Assembly (NCBI GenBank): GCA_023653025.1
Contig: JAMNXS010000028.1
Coordinates: 1 to 34,674, forward strand
DNA length: 34,674 nucleotides
Source of the DNA: Burkholderiaceae bacterium
Lineage (GTDB): Bacteria; Pseudomonadota; Gammaproteobacteria; Burkholderiales; Burkholderiaceae_D
Reading direction: 5' to 3'
Made by a program: the position numbers and the translations under genes. The stretch's first letter is position 1; every line of letters starts with the position of its first letter. Below, piece by piece: positions 1 through 8,061 of the stretch. The notes under the pieces were generated by a model, which saw only the letters and a list, made by a program, of their open reading frames with translations, was not told the origin of the DNA and searched no databases.

Positions 1-220
1 ACCCCCTTTGTTCATGACGCTCAGAAATAGTTTCTGTCCGGAAGAAAAAAAAGTGCCCGTGAGCAGGGTTTCATTGCCGGCGATTCAGATCGACCGTGGT
101 TTCGTCAATCTTGCAGCGGGAACCTGTTTGCATGCCTGCACGTTGCCGAACAAGGAATGCCGTTGCACGGTCATAAATCGTTAGCAGCCATTCAACTTCC
201 CCCTTGTTTCTGGAGTACGC

Positions 221-1360
221 ATGGAATCCCTGATCGTGTTTTCCCACTTGCGCTGGGACTTTGTGTACCAGCGCCCGCAGCACCTGATGTCGAGACTGGC
301 GCGGCATTACCGGGTCGTGTTCTTCGAGGAGCCGCAGCCGGGGGAGAGCGGATCGGCCGACGTGCGCTGGGAGACCAGCCAGCCGCTGCCCCAGCTGACC
401 GTCATGCGGCCGTTGATGCCGATTGCCAAGCCGGGCTTTCACCAGGTCGATCCCACGCCGTTGCGGCGCAAGCTGCGCGAATTGCGGCAGCAGCACCCGG
501 ATCATCGCGCGTGGTTCTACACGCCGATGGCCATGCCGCTGCTCGACGAGCTCGATCCGGTCAGCGTCGTCTACGACTGCATGGACGAACTGTCCGCCTT
601 CATGAACCCGCCGCCGCGGCTGCTCGACTACGAGCGCGCGCTGCTGCAGCGCGCCGACCTCGTCTTCACCGGCGGTCCCAGCCTGTACGAGGCCAAGCGG
701 CAACTGCACCCGGACGTACATTGCTTTTCAAGCAGCGTCGATATCGCGCATTTCCGGCAGGCGCTGGACCGCAACGTCGCCTACCCGGCCCACCGCGCGC
801 TGCCCGCGCCGAGGCTCGGCTATTTCGGCGTGCTCGACGAACGCTTCGACGCGTCGCTGGTGGCGGCGCTGGCCGATGCCCATCCCGACTGGCAGATCGT
901 GCTGGTCGGGCCGGTCGCGAAAATCGAGCCCGACAGCCTGCCGCGGCGCGCCAATATCCACTACATGGGGCAGCAGCCGTATGCGGCGCTGCCGGCCTTC
1001 CTTGCCTCATGGGACCTGTGTCTGATGCCGTTCGCGATGAACGCATCGACGCGCTTCATCAGCCCGACCAAGTCGCTCGAGTACATGGCGGCCGAACTGC
1101 CGATCGTCAGCACGCCGGTGCCCGATGTGGTGAGCCAGCATGCCGACGTCGTGACCATCGCCGGCACGCCGGCCGATTTCGTCGCCGGCTGCGAGCGCGC
1201 GCTGGCGATGCCGGCCGCCGAGCGGCAGGCGCAGATCCGCCGGATGCGCGTCAAGCTCGCGCGCACCTCGTGGGACGCCACCGCGCGCCAGATGCAGGCG
1301 CTGCTGCAGCGCCTGGGGTCTACCGAGGTCGACGCCAGCGCCGAATCGGGAGCTTCCTGA
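221..1360 (+). CDS. GT-B fold glycosyltransferase (group 1-like)
   Basis: This 379-residue protein is probably a cytoplasmic glycosyltransferase that adds a sugar to a surface glycan. It opens with the phrase FSHLRWDFVYQRPQHLMSRL, a typical N-terminus of this group. Near residues 285-305 it carries SPTKSLEYMAAELPIVSTPV, which matches the nucleotide-sugar binding region of GT-B enzymes, with Glu in the usual E-x7-E neighbourhood. The ATG at 221 is preceded by GGAG about seven bases upstream, so this start is well supported. The stop codon overlaps the ATG of the next gene (ATGA at 1357-1362 region), so the two are probably co-translated. The downstream genes (sugar-nucleotide reductase and UDP-galactopyranose mutase) support a role in polysaccharide assembly. 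Donor and acceptor cannot be read from the sequence. Confidence 0.85.
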   Translation: MESLIVFSHLRWDFVYQRPQHLMSRLARHYRVVFFEEPQPGESGSADVRWETSQPLPQLTVMRPLMPIAKPGFHQVDPTPLRRKLRELRQQHPDHRAWFYTPMAMPLLDELDPVSVVYDCMDELSAFMNPPPRLLDYERALLQRADLVFTGGPSLYEAKRQLHPDVHCFSSSVDIAHFRQALDRNVAYPAHRALPAPRLGYFGVLDERFDASLVAALADAHPDWQIVLVGPVAKIEPDSLPRRANIHYMGQQPYAALPAFLASWDLCLMPFAMNASTRFISPTKSLEYMAAELPIVSTPVPDVVSQHADVVTIAGTPADFVAGCERALAMPAAERQAQIRRMRVKLARTSWDATARQMQALLQRLGSTEVDASAESGAS

Positions 1361-3585
1361 TGGCCGACGGCATCGCGCTGTGGGGCGGTGTCGAGTGCAC
1401 GGTCAATCGCGTCGGCGATCGCTACTTCAGCCAGCTCGAGCGCAACGGTCATGCGCACCGCCCGGGCGATCTCGACCGCATTGCCTCGCTCGGCGTGAAG
1501 GCCCTGCGCTATCCGATACTCTGGGAGCGCACCGCGCCCAACGGCCCGGCGTCGGCAGACTGGCGCTGGGCCGACGAGCGGCTGGTCGCAATTCGCCGGC
1601 TCGGCATCGAGGCCATTGCCGGCCTCGTGCATCACGGTAGCGGGCCGCCGCACACCAGCCTGCTCGATCCGGCGTTCGCGCCGCTGCTGGCCGACTATGC
1701 GGGCGCGGTGGCCGCGCGCTATCCGTGGATCGGCTACTACACGCCGGTCAACGAGCCGCTGACCACGGCGCGCTTCGCGGCGCTGTACGGCGTCTGGTAT
1801 CCGCATGAACGCAGCGACCGGCGCTTCGTCGAGGCCGTGATGAACCAGTGCCGCGCGACCGTACTGGCTATGCGCGCCATCCGCCGCGTCAACCCGGAAG
1901 CCAGGCTGGTGCAGACCGACGACCTGGGCAAGACCTGGAGCACGCCCGAGATGGCGCCGCTGGCCTGGCTGTACAACGAGCGGCGCTGGCTGGCGTGGGA
2001 TCTGCTGTGCGGCCGCGTCGACGACCGCCATCCGCTGTGGGACTACCTACTCGAGACCGGGCTGCCGCCGGACAGCTTCGACTGGTTTCGCGAGAATCCC
2101 TGTCCGCCCGACATCATCGGCGTCAACTACTACATCACCAGCGAGCGCTGGCTCGACCACCGGCTCGACCGCTATCCGGAACGCTACGCCGGCAGCTATC
2201 GCGGTTTCCGCTGCGTGGACATCGAGACCCCGCGCGCCTTCGCCGTGCCCACGCCCGGCATCGGGCCGCTGCTGCGCGAGGTCAGCGACCGCTACCGCAT
2301 TCCGCTGGCCATCACCGAGGCCCATATCGATGCCCACCGCGAAGACCAGTTGCGCTGGCTGTCCGAGATCTGGCGCGCCGCCGAGCGCGTGCGTGGAGAG
2401 GGCGTGGACATCCGCGCCATTACCGTCTGGGCCCTGTTCGGCTCGTTCGACTGGAACTGCCTCGTCACCGCCGATCGCGGCTACTACGAGCCGGGGCCTT
2501 TCGACGTGCGCTCAGAACCGCCGCGCCCGACGGTCGTGACGCGGCTGATGCGCGAGCTTTCCAGCGGCCGCAAGCCCTCGCATCCGGTGCTGCAGGGCGA
2601 CGGCTGGTGGCGCCGGCCCGGGCGCTTTCTCTGCCCGCCGGTGTCGATTCCCGAGATGGACCAGTGGGTGTCGCCGCACCCGCCGCTGGCGCGCAGCCCG
2701 CAGCCGCTGCTGATCGTCGGCGCCACCGGCACGCTGGGCCGCGCCTTCGCGCGCATCTGCAGCGTGCGCAACATCGCATTCCGCCTGCTCGGCCGCGCGC
2801 AAATGGATATGGCCGATGCGGCCGCGGTCGAGCAGGCAATCCGCGAGCACCGGCCGTGGGCGGTCGTCAATGCCGGCGGCTATGTACGGGTCGACGAGGC
2901 AGAGCGCGACCGCGAGCGCTGCCACCGCGAGAACACCCTGGGTCCGGTGGTGCTGGCGATTGCCTGCGCGCTCCACGGGCTGCCGCTGCTGAGCTTTTCC
3001 AGCGACCTCGTGTTCGACGGCGCGAAGGGCGCGCCGTATGTCGAGGACGACCCGACCGCGCCGCTCAATGTCTACGGGCAGACCAAGGCCGAGGCCGAGC
3101 AGCGTGTGCTGGCGATCCATCCGCAGGCCCTCGTCGTCCGCACCAGCGCCTTCTTCGGGCCGTGGGACAGCGTGAACTTCGTCTCGCTGGCACTGGCCGC
3201 GCTGTCTGAAGGCAGGCCCTTCGTCGCCGCCTCCGACATCACGGTCACGCCGACCTATGTGCCGGACCTCGTGCATGCGGCGCTGAACCTGCTGATCGAC
3301 GGCGACGCCGGCATCTGGCATCTGGCCAACCGCACCGCGCTCACTTGGGCGGAACTGGCGCAACGCGCGGCGCAGATGGCCGGCGTACCGGCCGACACGC
3401 TGGAGCCGCGTCCGTCCTCTCGGCTGGGCAGCCCGGCCCGGCGTCCTGCCTGCAGCGCGCTGGCCAGTGCACGCGGCGAGCACCTGCCGCCGCTCGACGA
3501 TGCGCTCGCGCGCTACCTGCAGTTGCGCTCGCAGGCCTCGGAGGAGGACGAGACCGGGCTCGAGCCGCTGCAGGGGCGAATGTAG
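1360..3585 (+). CDS. GH1-like glycosidase fused to RmlD-like sugar-nucleotide reductase
   Basis: This 741-residue protein has two enzyme-like halves. Residues 1 to about 430 resemble glycoside hydrolase family 1: TPVNEP at 128-133 supplies the acid/base Glu132 and ITEAH at 318-322 supplies the nucleophile Glu320, so both catalytic carboxylates are present. Residues about 447-741 resemble dTDP-4-dehydrorhamnose reductase or another extended short-chain dehydrogenase, with the nucleotide motif GATGTLG at 454-460, SSD at 547-549 and the YxxxK pair Tyr572/Lys576. There is no signal peptide, so the protein should be cytoplasmic. The frame is open much further upstream, but the ATG at 1360 is chosen because it overlaps the previous stop and follows GGGAG. 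The two halves may act on the same sugar intermediate; this is inference. The order GT, this gene, glf suggests one pathway. Confidence 0.85.
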   Translation: MADGIALWGGVECTVNRVGDRYFSQLERNGHAHRPGDLDRIASLGVKALRYPILWERTAPNGPASADWRWADERLVAIRRLGIEAIAGLVHHGSGPPHTSLLDPAFAPLLADYAGAVAARYPWIGYYTPVNEPLTTARFAALYGVWYPHERSDRRFVEAVMNQCRATVLAMRAIRRVNPEARLVQTDDLGKTWSTPEMAPLAWLYNERRWLAWDLLCGRVDDRHPLWDYLLETGLPPDSFDWFRENPCPPDIIGVNYYITSERWLDHRLDRYPERYAGSYRGFRCVDIETPRAFAVPTPGIGPLLREVSDRYRIPLAITEAHIDAHREDQLRWLSEIWRAAERVRGEGVDIRAITVWALFGSFDWNCLVTADRGYYEPGPFDVRSEPPRPTVVTRLMRELSSGRKPSHPVLQGDGWWRRPGRFLCPPVSIPEMDQWVSPHPPLARSPQPLLIVGATGTLGRAFARICSVRNIAFRLLGRAQMDMADAAAVEQAIREHRPWAVVNAGGYVRVDEAERDRERCHRENTLGPVVLAIACALHGLPLLSFSSDLVFDGAKGAPYVEDDPTAPLNVYGQTKAEAEQRVLAIHPQALVVRTSAFFGPWDSVNFVSLALAALSEGRPFVAASDITVTPTYVPDLVHAALNLLIDGDAGIWHLANRTALTWAELAQRAAQMAGVPADTLEPRPSSRLGSPARRPACSALASARGEHLPPLDDALARYLQLRSQASEEDETGLEPLQGRM

Positions 3586-3623
3586 GACCGGATGCGGACC
3601 GGACATGACAAGGAGAAGCGGCG

Positions 3624-4769
3624 ATGAACAGGATCGCGGTAGTGGGTGCAGGATTTTCGGGCGCCGTAATCGCGCACGAACTGGCGGCCGACGGCCACGA
3701 GGTCGAGGTCTTCGAATCACGCCCGCATGTCGCCGGCAACTGCCACACGGCGCGCGACGAGGAAAGCGGCATCCTGCTGCACCAGTACGGCCCGCATATC
3801 TTCCATACGTCGAATCCAAGGGTCTGGGACTACGTGCGCCGCTTCGACGAGTTCATGCCCTTCACCAACCGTGTCAAGGCGGTTGTGCGCGGACGCGTCT
3901 ACTCGATGCCGGTGAACCTGCACACGATCAACCAGTTCTTCGGGCTGGCGCTCGGGCCGGCCGAGGCCAGAGCCTTCCTCGCCTCGAAGGCCGACCTGTC
4001 GATTGCCGAGCCGCGCACCTTCGAGGAGCAGGCGCTGCGCTTCATGGGTGCCGAACTGTACGAGGCCTTCTTCAAGGGCTACACGCAGAAGCAGTGGGGC
4101 ATGTCGCCGTCGGAGCTGCCGGCGAGCATATTGCGCCGCCTGCCGCTGCGCTTCAACTATGACGACAACTACTACGCCAGCACCTGGCAGGGCATGCCGC
4201 GGCACGGCTACACGCATATCGTCGAGCGCCTGCTCGATGCGCCCGGCATACGCGTGCACCTGGGCGCGCGCTTCGAGCGCGCCATGGCCGGCGACTTCGC
4301 GCGCGTGTTTTACAGCGGCCCGATCGACGCATGGTTCGGCAACGCCGAGGGCAGCCTCGGCTACCGCACGCTGGACTTCGCCGCCGAGCGGCACGCGGGC
4401 GACTTCCAGGGCAATGCGGTCATCAACTACTGCGATCCCGACGTGCCATGGACGCGGATCGCCGAGCACAAGCATTTCGCGCCCTGGGAAAGCCACGAGG
4501 CGACGGTGATCTTCCGCGAGAGCAGCCGGTACTGCGAAAGCGGCGACACGCCGTATTACCCGATACGGCTGGCGAAGGAGAAGGGACAACTGGCGCGCTA
4601 CATCGCACTCGCGCGCGAGGAAAAAAACGTCAGCTTCGTCGGCCGGCTCGGCACCTACCGCTATCTCGACATGCACGTGACGATCGCCGAAGCGCTGGAC
4701 TGGGCCGACCGCTGGCGGGCCGACGGCGTGACCGAGTTGCCGGCGTTCAACGTTGATCCCCTAGGTTAG
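3624..4769 (+). CDS. glf: UDP-galactopyranose mutase
   Basis: The 381-residue product is a flavoenzyme that interconverts UDP-galactopyranose and UDP-galactofuranose in the cytoplasm, giving the galactofuranose donor for surface glycans. The FAD-binding motif GAGFSG lies at residues 8-13, followed by FESRPHVAGNC and HQYGPHIFHT, which are hallmark segments of this family. The length matches the usual 370-390 residues. The ATG at 3624 has AGGAGA seven bases upstream. It follows the GH1/RmlD gene after 38 bases on the same strand and probably belongs to the same transcript. A galactofuranose-containing polymer is inferred from it. Late in the protein, RYLDMHVTIAEAL is the usual C-terminal family motif. 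I am confident of the family and do not see any missing key segment. Confidence 0.93.
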   Translation: MNRIAVVGAGFSGAVIAHELAADGHEVEVFESRPHVAGNCHTARDEESGILLHQYGPHIFHTSNPRVWDYVRRFDEFMPFTNRVKAVVRGRVYSMPVNLHTINQFFGLALGPAEARAFLASKADLSIAEPRTFEEQALRFMGAELYEAFFKGYTQKQWGMSPSELPASILRRLPLRFNYDDNYYASTWQGMPRHGYTHIVERLLDAPGIRVHLGARFERAMAGDFARVFYSGPIDAWFGNAEGSLGYRTLDFAAERHAGDFQGNAVINYCDPDVPWTRIAEHKHFAPWESHEATVIFRESSRYCESGDTPYYPIRLAKEKGQLARYIALAREEKNVSFVGRLGTYRYLDMHVTIAEALDWADRWRADGVTELPAFNVDPLG

Positions 4770-4864
4770 GCCCAGATCGTCTACCGAACAATTAGTTGAC
4801 GTTAATCAACTTGCAACTCGTGGTCCGGATTACCTTGGGGGCGACAAGACGAATCGCCTGACCC

Positions 4865-5311
4865 ATGAAGAAGGTTCATACCCATTACGACAATCTGAAG
4901 ATCGCACGCGATGCGCCGCCCGAGGTCATCCGGGCCGCGTACAAGGCGCTCTGCCACAAATTTCACCCGGACCGCAATGGCGGCAGTCCGCGTGCGACGC
5001 AGACCTTCCAGCTGATCAATACCGCTTACGAGGTGCTGTCCGACCCCGACCGGCGGCAGCAGCATGATGTGTGGATCGCGCAATCGGAGTCGGCGGAGGC
5101 CGGTTCGCGCGCCGCGCCGCGTGCCGCATCATCGTCATCATCGTCCGCGCGCCCGTGGAACGGAAAGGAGAGAAGGCGGCGCGCCTCGACGCCGCCGGGC
5201 GGCCCGGCAATGACCGACCTCGGTGGCCGCCTGCGCCGGCCGGGCGCGATGCTGGTGCTGTGGGCGTCTGCGCTGGTGGGGACCATGGTGTACCTGATCT
5301 ACAGCTCCTGA
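4865..5311 (+). CDS. Membrane-anchored J-domain protein
   Basis: A 148-residue protein with an N-terminal J domain (about residues 5-70) containing the essential HPD motif at His34-Pro35-Asp36, which stimulates Hsp70/DnaK ATPase. The domain is followed by a run of serines and a basic, Pro-rich stretch (about 75-115). A single hydrophobic segment at the extreme C-terminus (about 127-146, MLVLWASALVGTMVYLIY) suggests a tail anchor in the inner membrane with the J domain in the cytoplasm. Gly/Phe and zinc-finger regions of DnaJ are absent, so it is a type III J protein. The start at 4865 has only a weak ribosome-binding site. It stands alone between the glycan genes and a repeat cluster, so its client is unknown. 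The serine run is encoded by a TCATCG-like microsatellite. Confidence 0.8.
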   Translation: MKKVHTHYDNLKIARDAPPEVIRAAYKALCHKFHPDRNGGSPRATQTFQLINTAYEVLSDPDRRQQHDVWIAQSESAEAGSRAAPRAASSSSSSARPWNGKERRRRASTPPGGPAMTDLGGRLRRPGAMLVLWASALVGTMVYLIYSS

Positions 5312-5329
5312 GAGGCCGCAGGTTTGCAT

Positions 5330-5580
5330 GGCGGGTTTCGCTGCGCTCTACCCGCCCTACGGTGCGAAGGTCTAGCGGGACTTCGGGAATCGGGGATCAT
5401 CGATTGTTCGGCGGGTTTCGCTGCGCTCTACCCGCCCTACGGCACTACGGCCTTGCGGGACTTCGGGAATCGGGGATCGTCGATTGTTCGGCGGGTTTCG
5501 CTGCGCTCTACCCGCCCTACCTGACGATGGAATACTGCATGCGGATGACGTAGGGCGGATAGAGCGCAGCGAAATCCGCC
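5330..5580. repeat. REP-like palindrome cluster (three direct copies, one inverted)
   Basis: A 31-bp unit reading GGCGGGTTTCGCTGCGCTCT then ACCCGCCCTAC occurs at 5330-5360, 5410-5440 and 5490-5520, exactly 80 bp apart. An inverted copy with two mismatches lies at 5550-5580. Each unit is itself palindromic: GGCGGGT pairs with ACCCGCC around a 13-base loop. The 50-bp segments between direct copies are nearly the same in their last 36 bases (one difference). The third copy and the inverted copy could pair into a stem of about 30 bp. Such intergenic palindromes are widespread in Proteobacteria. The cluster fills most of the 380-bp gap between 5312 and 5691, where no gene is visible. It may stabilise or terminate the J-protein transcript. 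Confidence 0.88.
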
Positions 5581-5691
5581 ATCAGCGATCGTGTCCCGCC
5601 GCCGACTGCAAGCCCCCATTCGACCCTTCAAAAGCCTCGCACCCACCGCTTCCGCTATAGTGACGCGGTTCCCCGAAGACCGCGCACGCAC

Positions 5692-6699
5692 ATGACCCCA
5701 GCTGCCGAGGAAGCCGCCATCCTGTCCGCCCTGTACCGCATGGGCCTGCTCGAGCCGGGCGAGGCGCCGGCTGTCGTTCCGCTGACCGGGGGCGTGTCCT
5801 CGCTGATCGTGCGCGTCGATACCCGCCGCGGTCCGCTGTGCGTCAAGCAGGCGCTGCCCGAATTGAAGGTGGCCGCCCACTGGAGCGCCCCGCTGTCGCG
5901 CAACCGGGCCGAGGTCGCCTGGATACGCGAGGTCGGCCAGTGGCATCCGGCGGCCGTGCCCGCGATCCTCGGCGAGGACGCCGCCGCACATGCCTTCGCG
6001 ATGGAATGGCTGCAGCCCGATGCGCACCCGGTATGGAAGGCGCAACTGCGCGACGGCGCGATCGATCCGGCCTTCGCCGCAGCCGTCGCCGCGCTGGTCG
6101 CCTCCATTCATGCGCGCAGTGCGGCGCAGCCGCTGCTTGCGGAGCGCTTTGCCAACGACCGGAATTTTTTCGAACTTCGGCTCGATCCCTACTTCCTCGC
6201 CGCGGCGGCTGCCCATCCCGATTGCGCCCCCGTGCTGCGCGCGCTGGTCGAGGCCACGGCCGCGCGCAAGATCGCGCTCGTGCATGGCGACGTCAGCCCG
6301 AAGAACATCCTCGCCGGCCCGCGCGGGCCGGTGCTGCTCGACGCCGAATGCGCGTGGTACGGCGACCCGGCCTTCGATGCCGCTTTCTGCCTGTGCCATT
6401 TGCTGGCCAAGTGCCTGTGGCGGCCGGCACATTCCGATGCCTATCTCGCCTGCTTCGATGCCTTCGCCCGCACCTATCTCGCGCGCTGCGACTGGGAGCC
6501 GGCTCAGGATCTGGAGCGGCGTATCTGCCTGCTGCTGGCGGCCATGCTGCTGGCCCGCGTCGACGGCAAGTCGCCGCTCGAGTACCTGGATGACGATGGA
6601 CGGCGCCGCCAGCGCGCGTTCGCGCGCCGCCACCTGCTGTCGCCCGCCGCCACGCTGGCGGCTATGCATGCCGATTGGAGAAAGGATGTGTGTCAATGA
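5692..6699 (+). CDS. APH/choline-kinase-fold phosphotransferase
   Basis: This 335-residue protein has the aminoglycoside-phosphotransferase fold, which also includes kinases of choline, homoserine and methylthioribose. GGVSSLIVRV at about 28-40 is the nucleotide loop and LCVKQ holds the likely ATP-binding Lys. The Brenner motif HGDVSPKN runs from His198 to Asn205, with the catalytic Asp200. The metal-binding motif is DAE at 217-219 instead of the common DxD, followed by AWYGDPAFD. This resembles the DPEFAFYGPMGFD segment of methylthioribose kinase. Its small-molecule substrate is unknown, and there is no reason to call it a resistance gene. Its stop codon overlaps the ATG of the enolase-like gene, implying a shared pathway. 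A TATAGT at 5656-5661 could be a -10 element, but no good -35 is seen. Confidence 0.8.
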   Translation: MTPAAEEAAILSALYRMGLLEPGEAPAVVPLTGGVSSLIVRVDTRRGPLCVKQALPELKVAAHWSAPLSRNRAEVAWIREVGQWHPAAVPAILGEDAAAHAFAMEWLQPDAHPVWKAQLRDGAIDPAFAAAVAALVASIHARSAAQPLLAERFANDRNFFELRLDPYFLAAAAAHPDCAPVLRALVEATAARKIALVHGDVSPKNILAGPRGPVLLDAECAWYGDPAFDAAFCLCHLLAKCLWRPAHSDAYLACFDAFARTYLARCDWEPAQDLERRICLLLAAMLLARVDGKSPLEYLDDDGRRRQRAFARRHLLSPAATLAAMHADWRKDVCQ

Positions 6700-7970
6700 A
6701 CTCGAGCATCACGCGCGTGCAGGCGCGCCGCATCTGGGATTCGCGCGGACGTCCGACCGTCGAGGTCGATGTGCTGCTGGCCGACGGCAGCGTCGGACGC
6801 GGCATCGCGCCGGCCGGCGCATCGACCGGCAGCCATGAGGCGGTCGAGCTGCGCGACGGCGGCGAGGCCTTCGGCGGCTACGGGGTCCAGCGCGCCATCG
6901 ATGGCATCGGGCGCGAGATCGCACCGGCGCTGGCGGGCCGCGACGCCCGTGCGCAGGAAGAGATCGACCAGCTGCTGGTCGCGCTGGACGGCACGCCGAA
7001 CAAGGCGCGGCTCGGCGGCAACGCGCTGATCGCGACCTCGATGGCCGTGCTCGATGCGGCGGCCCGGTCGGCCCGGCTGCCGCTGTGGAGGTACCTGGCC
7101 GGCGACGCCGAGGTCAGCCTGCCGCTGCCCGAAATCCAGATCTTCGGCGGCGGAGCGCATGCTGGTCGCCGCGTCGACATCCAGGACTTCCTCGTCATGC
7201 CGGTCGGGGCCGCCGACATCGACGAGGCGCTGGCAATGGTAGCCGAGGTCTACCGCGCCGCCGGCCAGTTGATGGCCGACTCGGGGCGGCGTGCCGGCGT
7301 GGCCGACGAGGGGGGCTGGTGGCCCGACTTCGACGGCAATGAAGACGCGCTGCAGATGCTCGCGCGCGCGATCGAGAAGGCGGGCTACCGCCATGGCGAG
7401 GTCATGATCTCGCTTGATATCGCGGCGTCCGAATTCGGCCGCGACGGCGTGTACCGGCCAGCGCTCGAGGGCCGGGCGTTCACTACCGACGAGTGGATCG
7501 CGAAGCTGCTCGACTGGGTGGCAAAGTACCCGATTTTGTCGGTCGAGGACCCGGTCGCGGAAGACGACACGGCCGGCATGATCGCCTTCACGCAGCAGGC
7601 TGGCGGCCGCGTGCAGGTCATCGGCGACGACTATCTGGTGACGAACGCGCAGCGCGTGCGCGATGCGGCGGCCGTGAAGGCCTGCAATGCGGTGCTCATC
7701 AAGCCCAACCAGGCCGGCACGATCAGCGAGACGCGGCAGGCGCTGCTGGCCGCCCGGTCGCTCGGCTGGTCGACCGTCGTCTCGGCACGCTCGGGCGAGT
7801 CGGAAGACGTGATGATTGCCCATCTGGCGGTTGGCTGGAATGCCGGCCAGCTGAAGGTCGGGTCGTTCGCGCGTTCGGAGCGTATGGCGAAATGGAACGA
7901 GCTGCTCAGGATCGACGCCGCGCTCGGTACCCGCGCGCCGTATGCGGGGCGCCGAGCCTTGCCGGTCTGA
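6696..7970 (+). CDS. Enolase paralog with altered active site
   Basis: This 424-residue protein aligns along its whole length with bacterial enolase. The ATG at 6696 overlaps the preceding stop and has AAGGA nine bases upstream, so I prefer it to an ATG at 6675. The three Mg ligands are kept (Asp241, Glu284, Asp311), as are Glu205, Lys336 and Lys387, which correspond to yeast Glu211, Lys345 and Lys396. Two catalytic positions differ: the GGEHA motif reads GGGAHA, with Ala154 replacing yeast Glu168, and SHRSGE reads SARSGE, with Ala364 replacing yeast His373. LIKPNQAG also differs from the usual LIK-[FV]-NQ-IG. Ordinary 2-phosphoglycerate dehydration is therefore doubtful, and the housekeeping enolase is presumably elsewhere. 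Coupling to a small-molecule kinase suggests the kinase makes the phosphorylated substrate, which is inference. Confidence 0.85.
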   Translation: MNSSITRVQARRIWDSRGRPTVEVDVLLADGSVGRGIAPAGASTGSHEAVELRDGGEAFGGYGVQRAIDGIGREIAPALAGRDARAQEEIDQLLVALDGTPNKARLGGNALIATSMAVLDAAARSARLPLWRYLAGDAEVSLPLPEIQIFGGGAHAGRRVDIQDFLVMPVGAADIDEALAMVAEVYRAAGQLMADSGRRAGVADEGGWWPDFDGNEDALQMLARAIEKAGYRHGEVMISLDIAASEFGRDGVYRPALEGRAFTTDEWIAKLLDWVAKYPILSVEDPVAEDDTAGMIAFTQQAGGRVQVIGDDYLVTNAQRVRDAAAVKACNAVLIKPNQAGTISETRQALLAARSLGWSTVVSARSGESEDVMIAHLAVGWNAGQLKVGSFARSERMAKWNELLRIDAALGTRAPYAGRRALPV

Positions 7971-8061
7971 TTTAACCCGGCAACGATCTTTCTGACAGAC
8001 CCATTTTCAGGAATGTCGTGATATAAATATTTCCGTTGATTAACTTTCGGTCGATCTGCCG

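Noticed and set aside
157-1359. Upstream extension of the GH1-RmlD frame to 157
   Set aside because: This part overlaps the glycosyltransferase gene in another frame and shows no domain character; the ATG at 1360 with its overlap and GGGAG is much better.
5330-5580. Three 31-bp repeats with about 50-bp intervals, which looks like a small CRISPR array
   Set aside because: The intervals are nearly identical to each other over 36 bases instead of unique, the last copy is inverted, and no cas gene is present. A REP-like cluster explains it.
5692-6699. Aminoglycoside resistance gene
   Set aside because: The APH fold covers many small-molecule kinases; the DAE motif and gene context point to metabolism rather than resistance.
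6696-7970. Housekeeping enolase (eno)
   Set aside because: Two catalytic residues are replaced and the gene is coupled to a kinase, so I do not use the eno symbol or assume glycolytic function.
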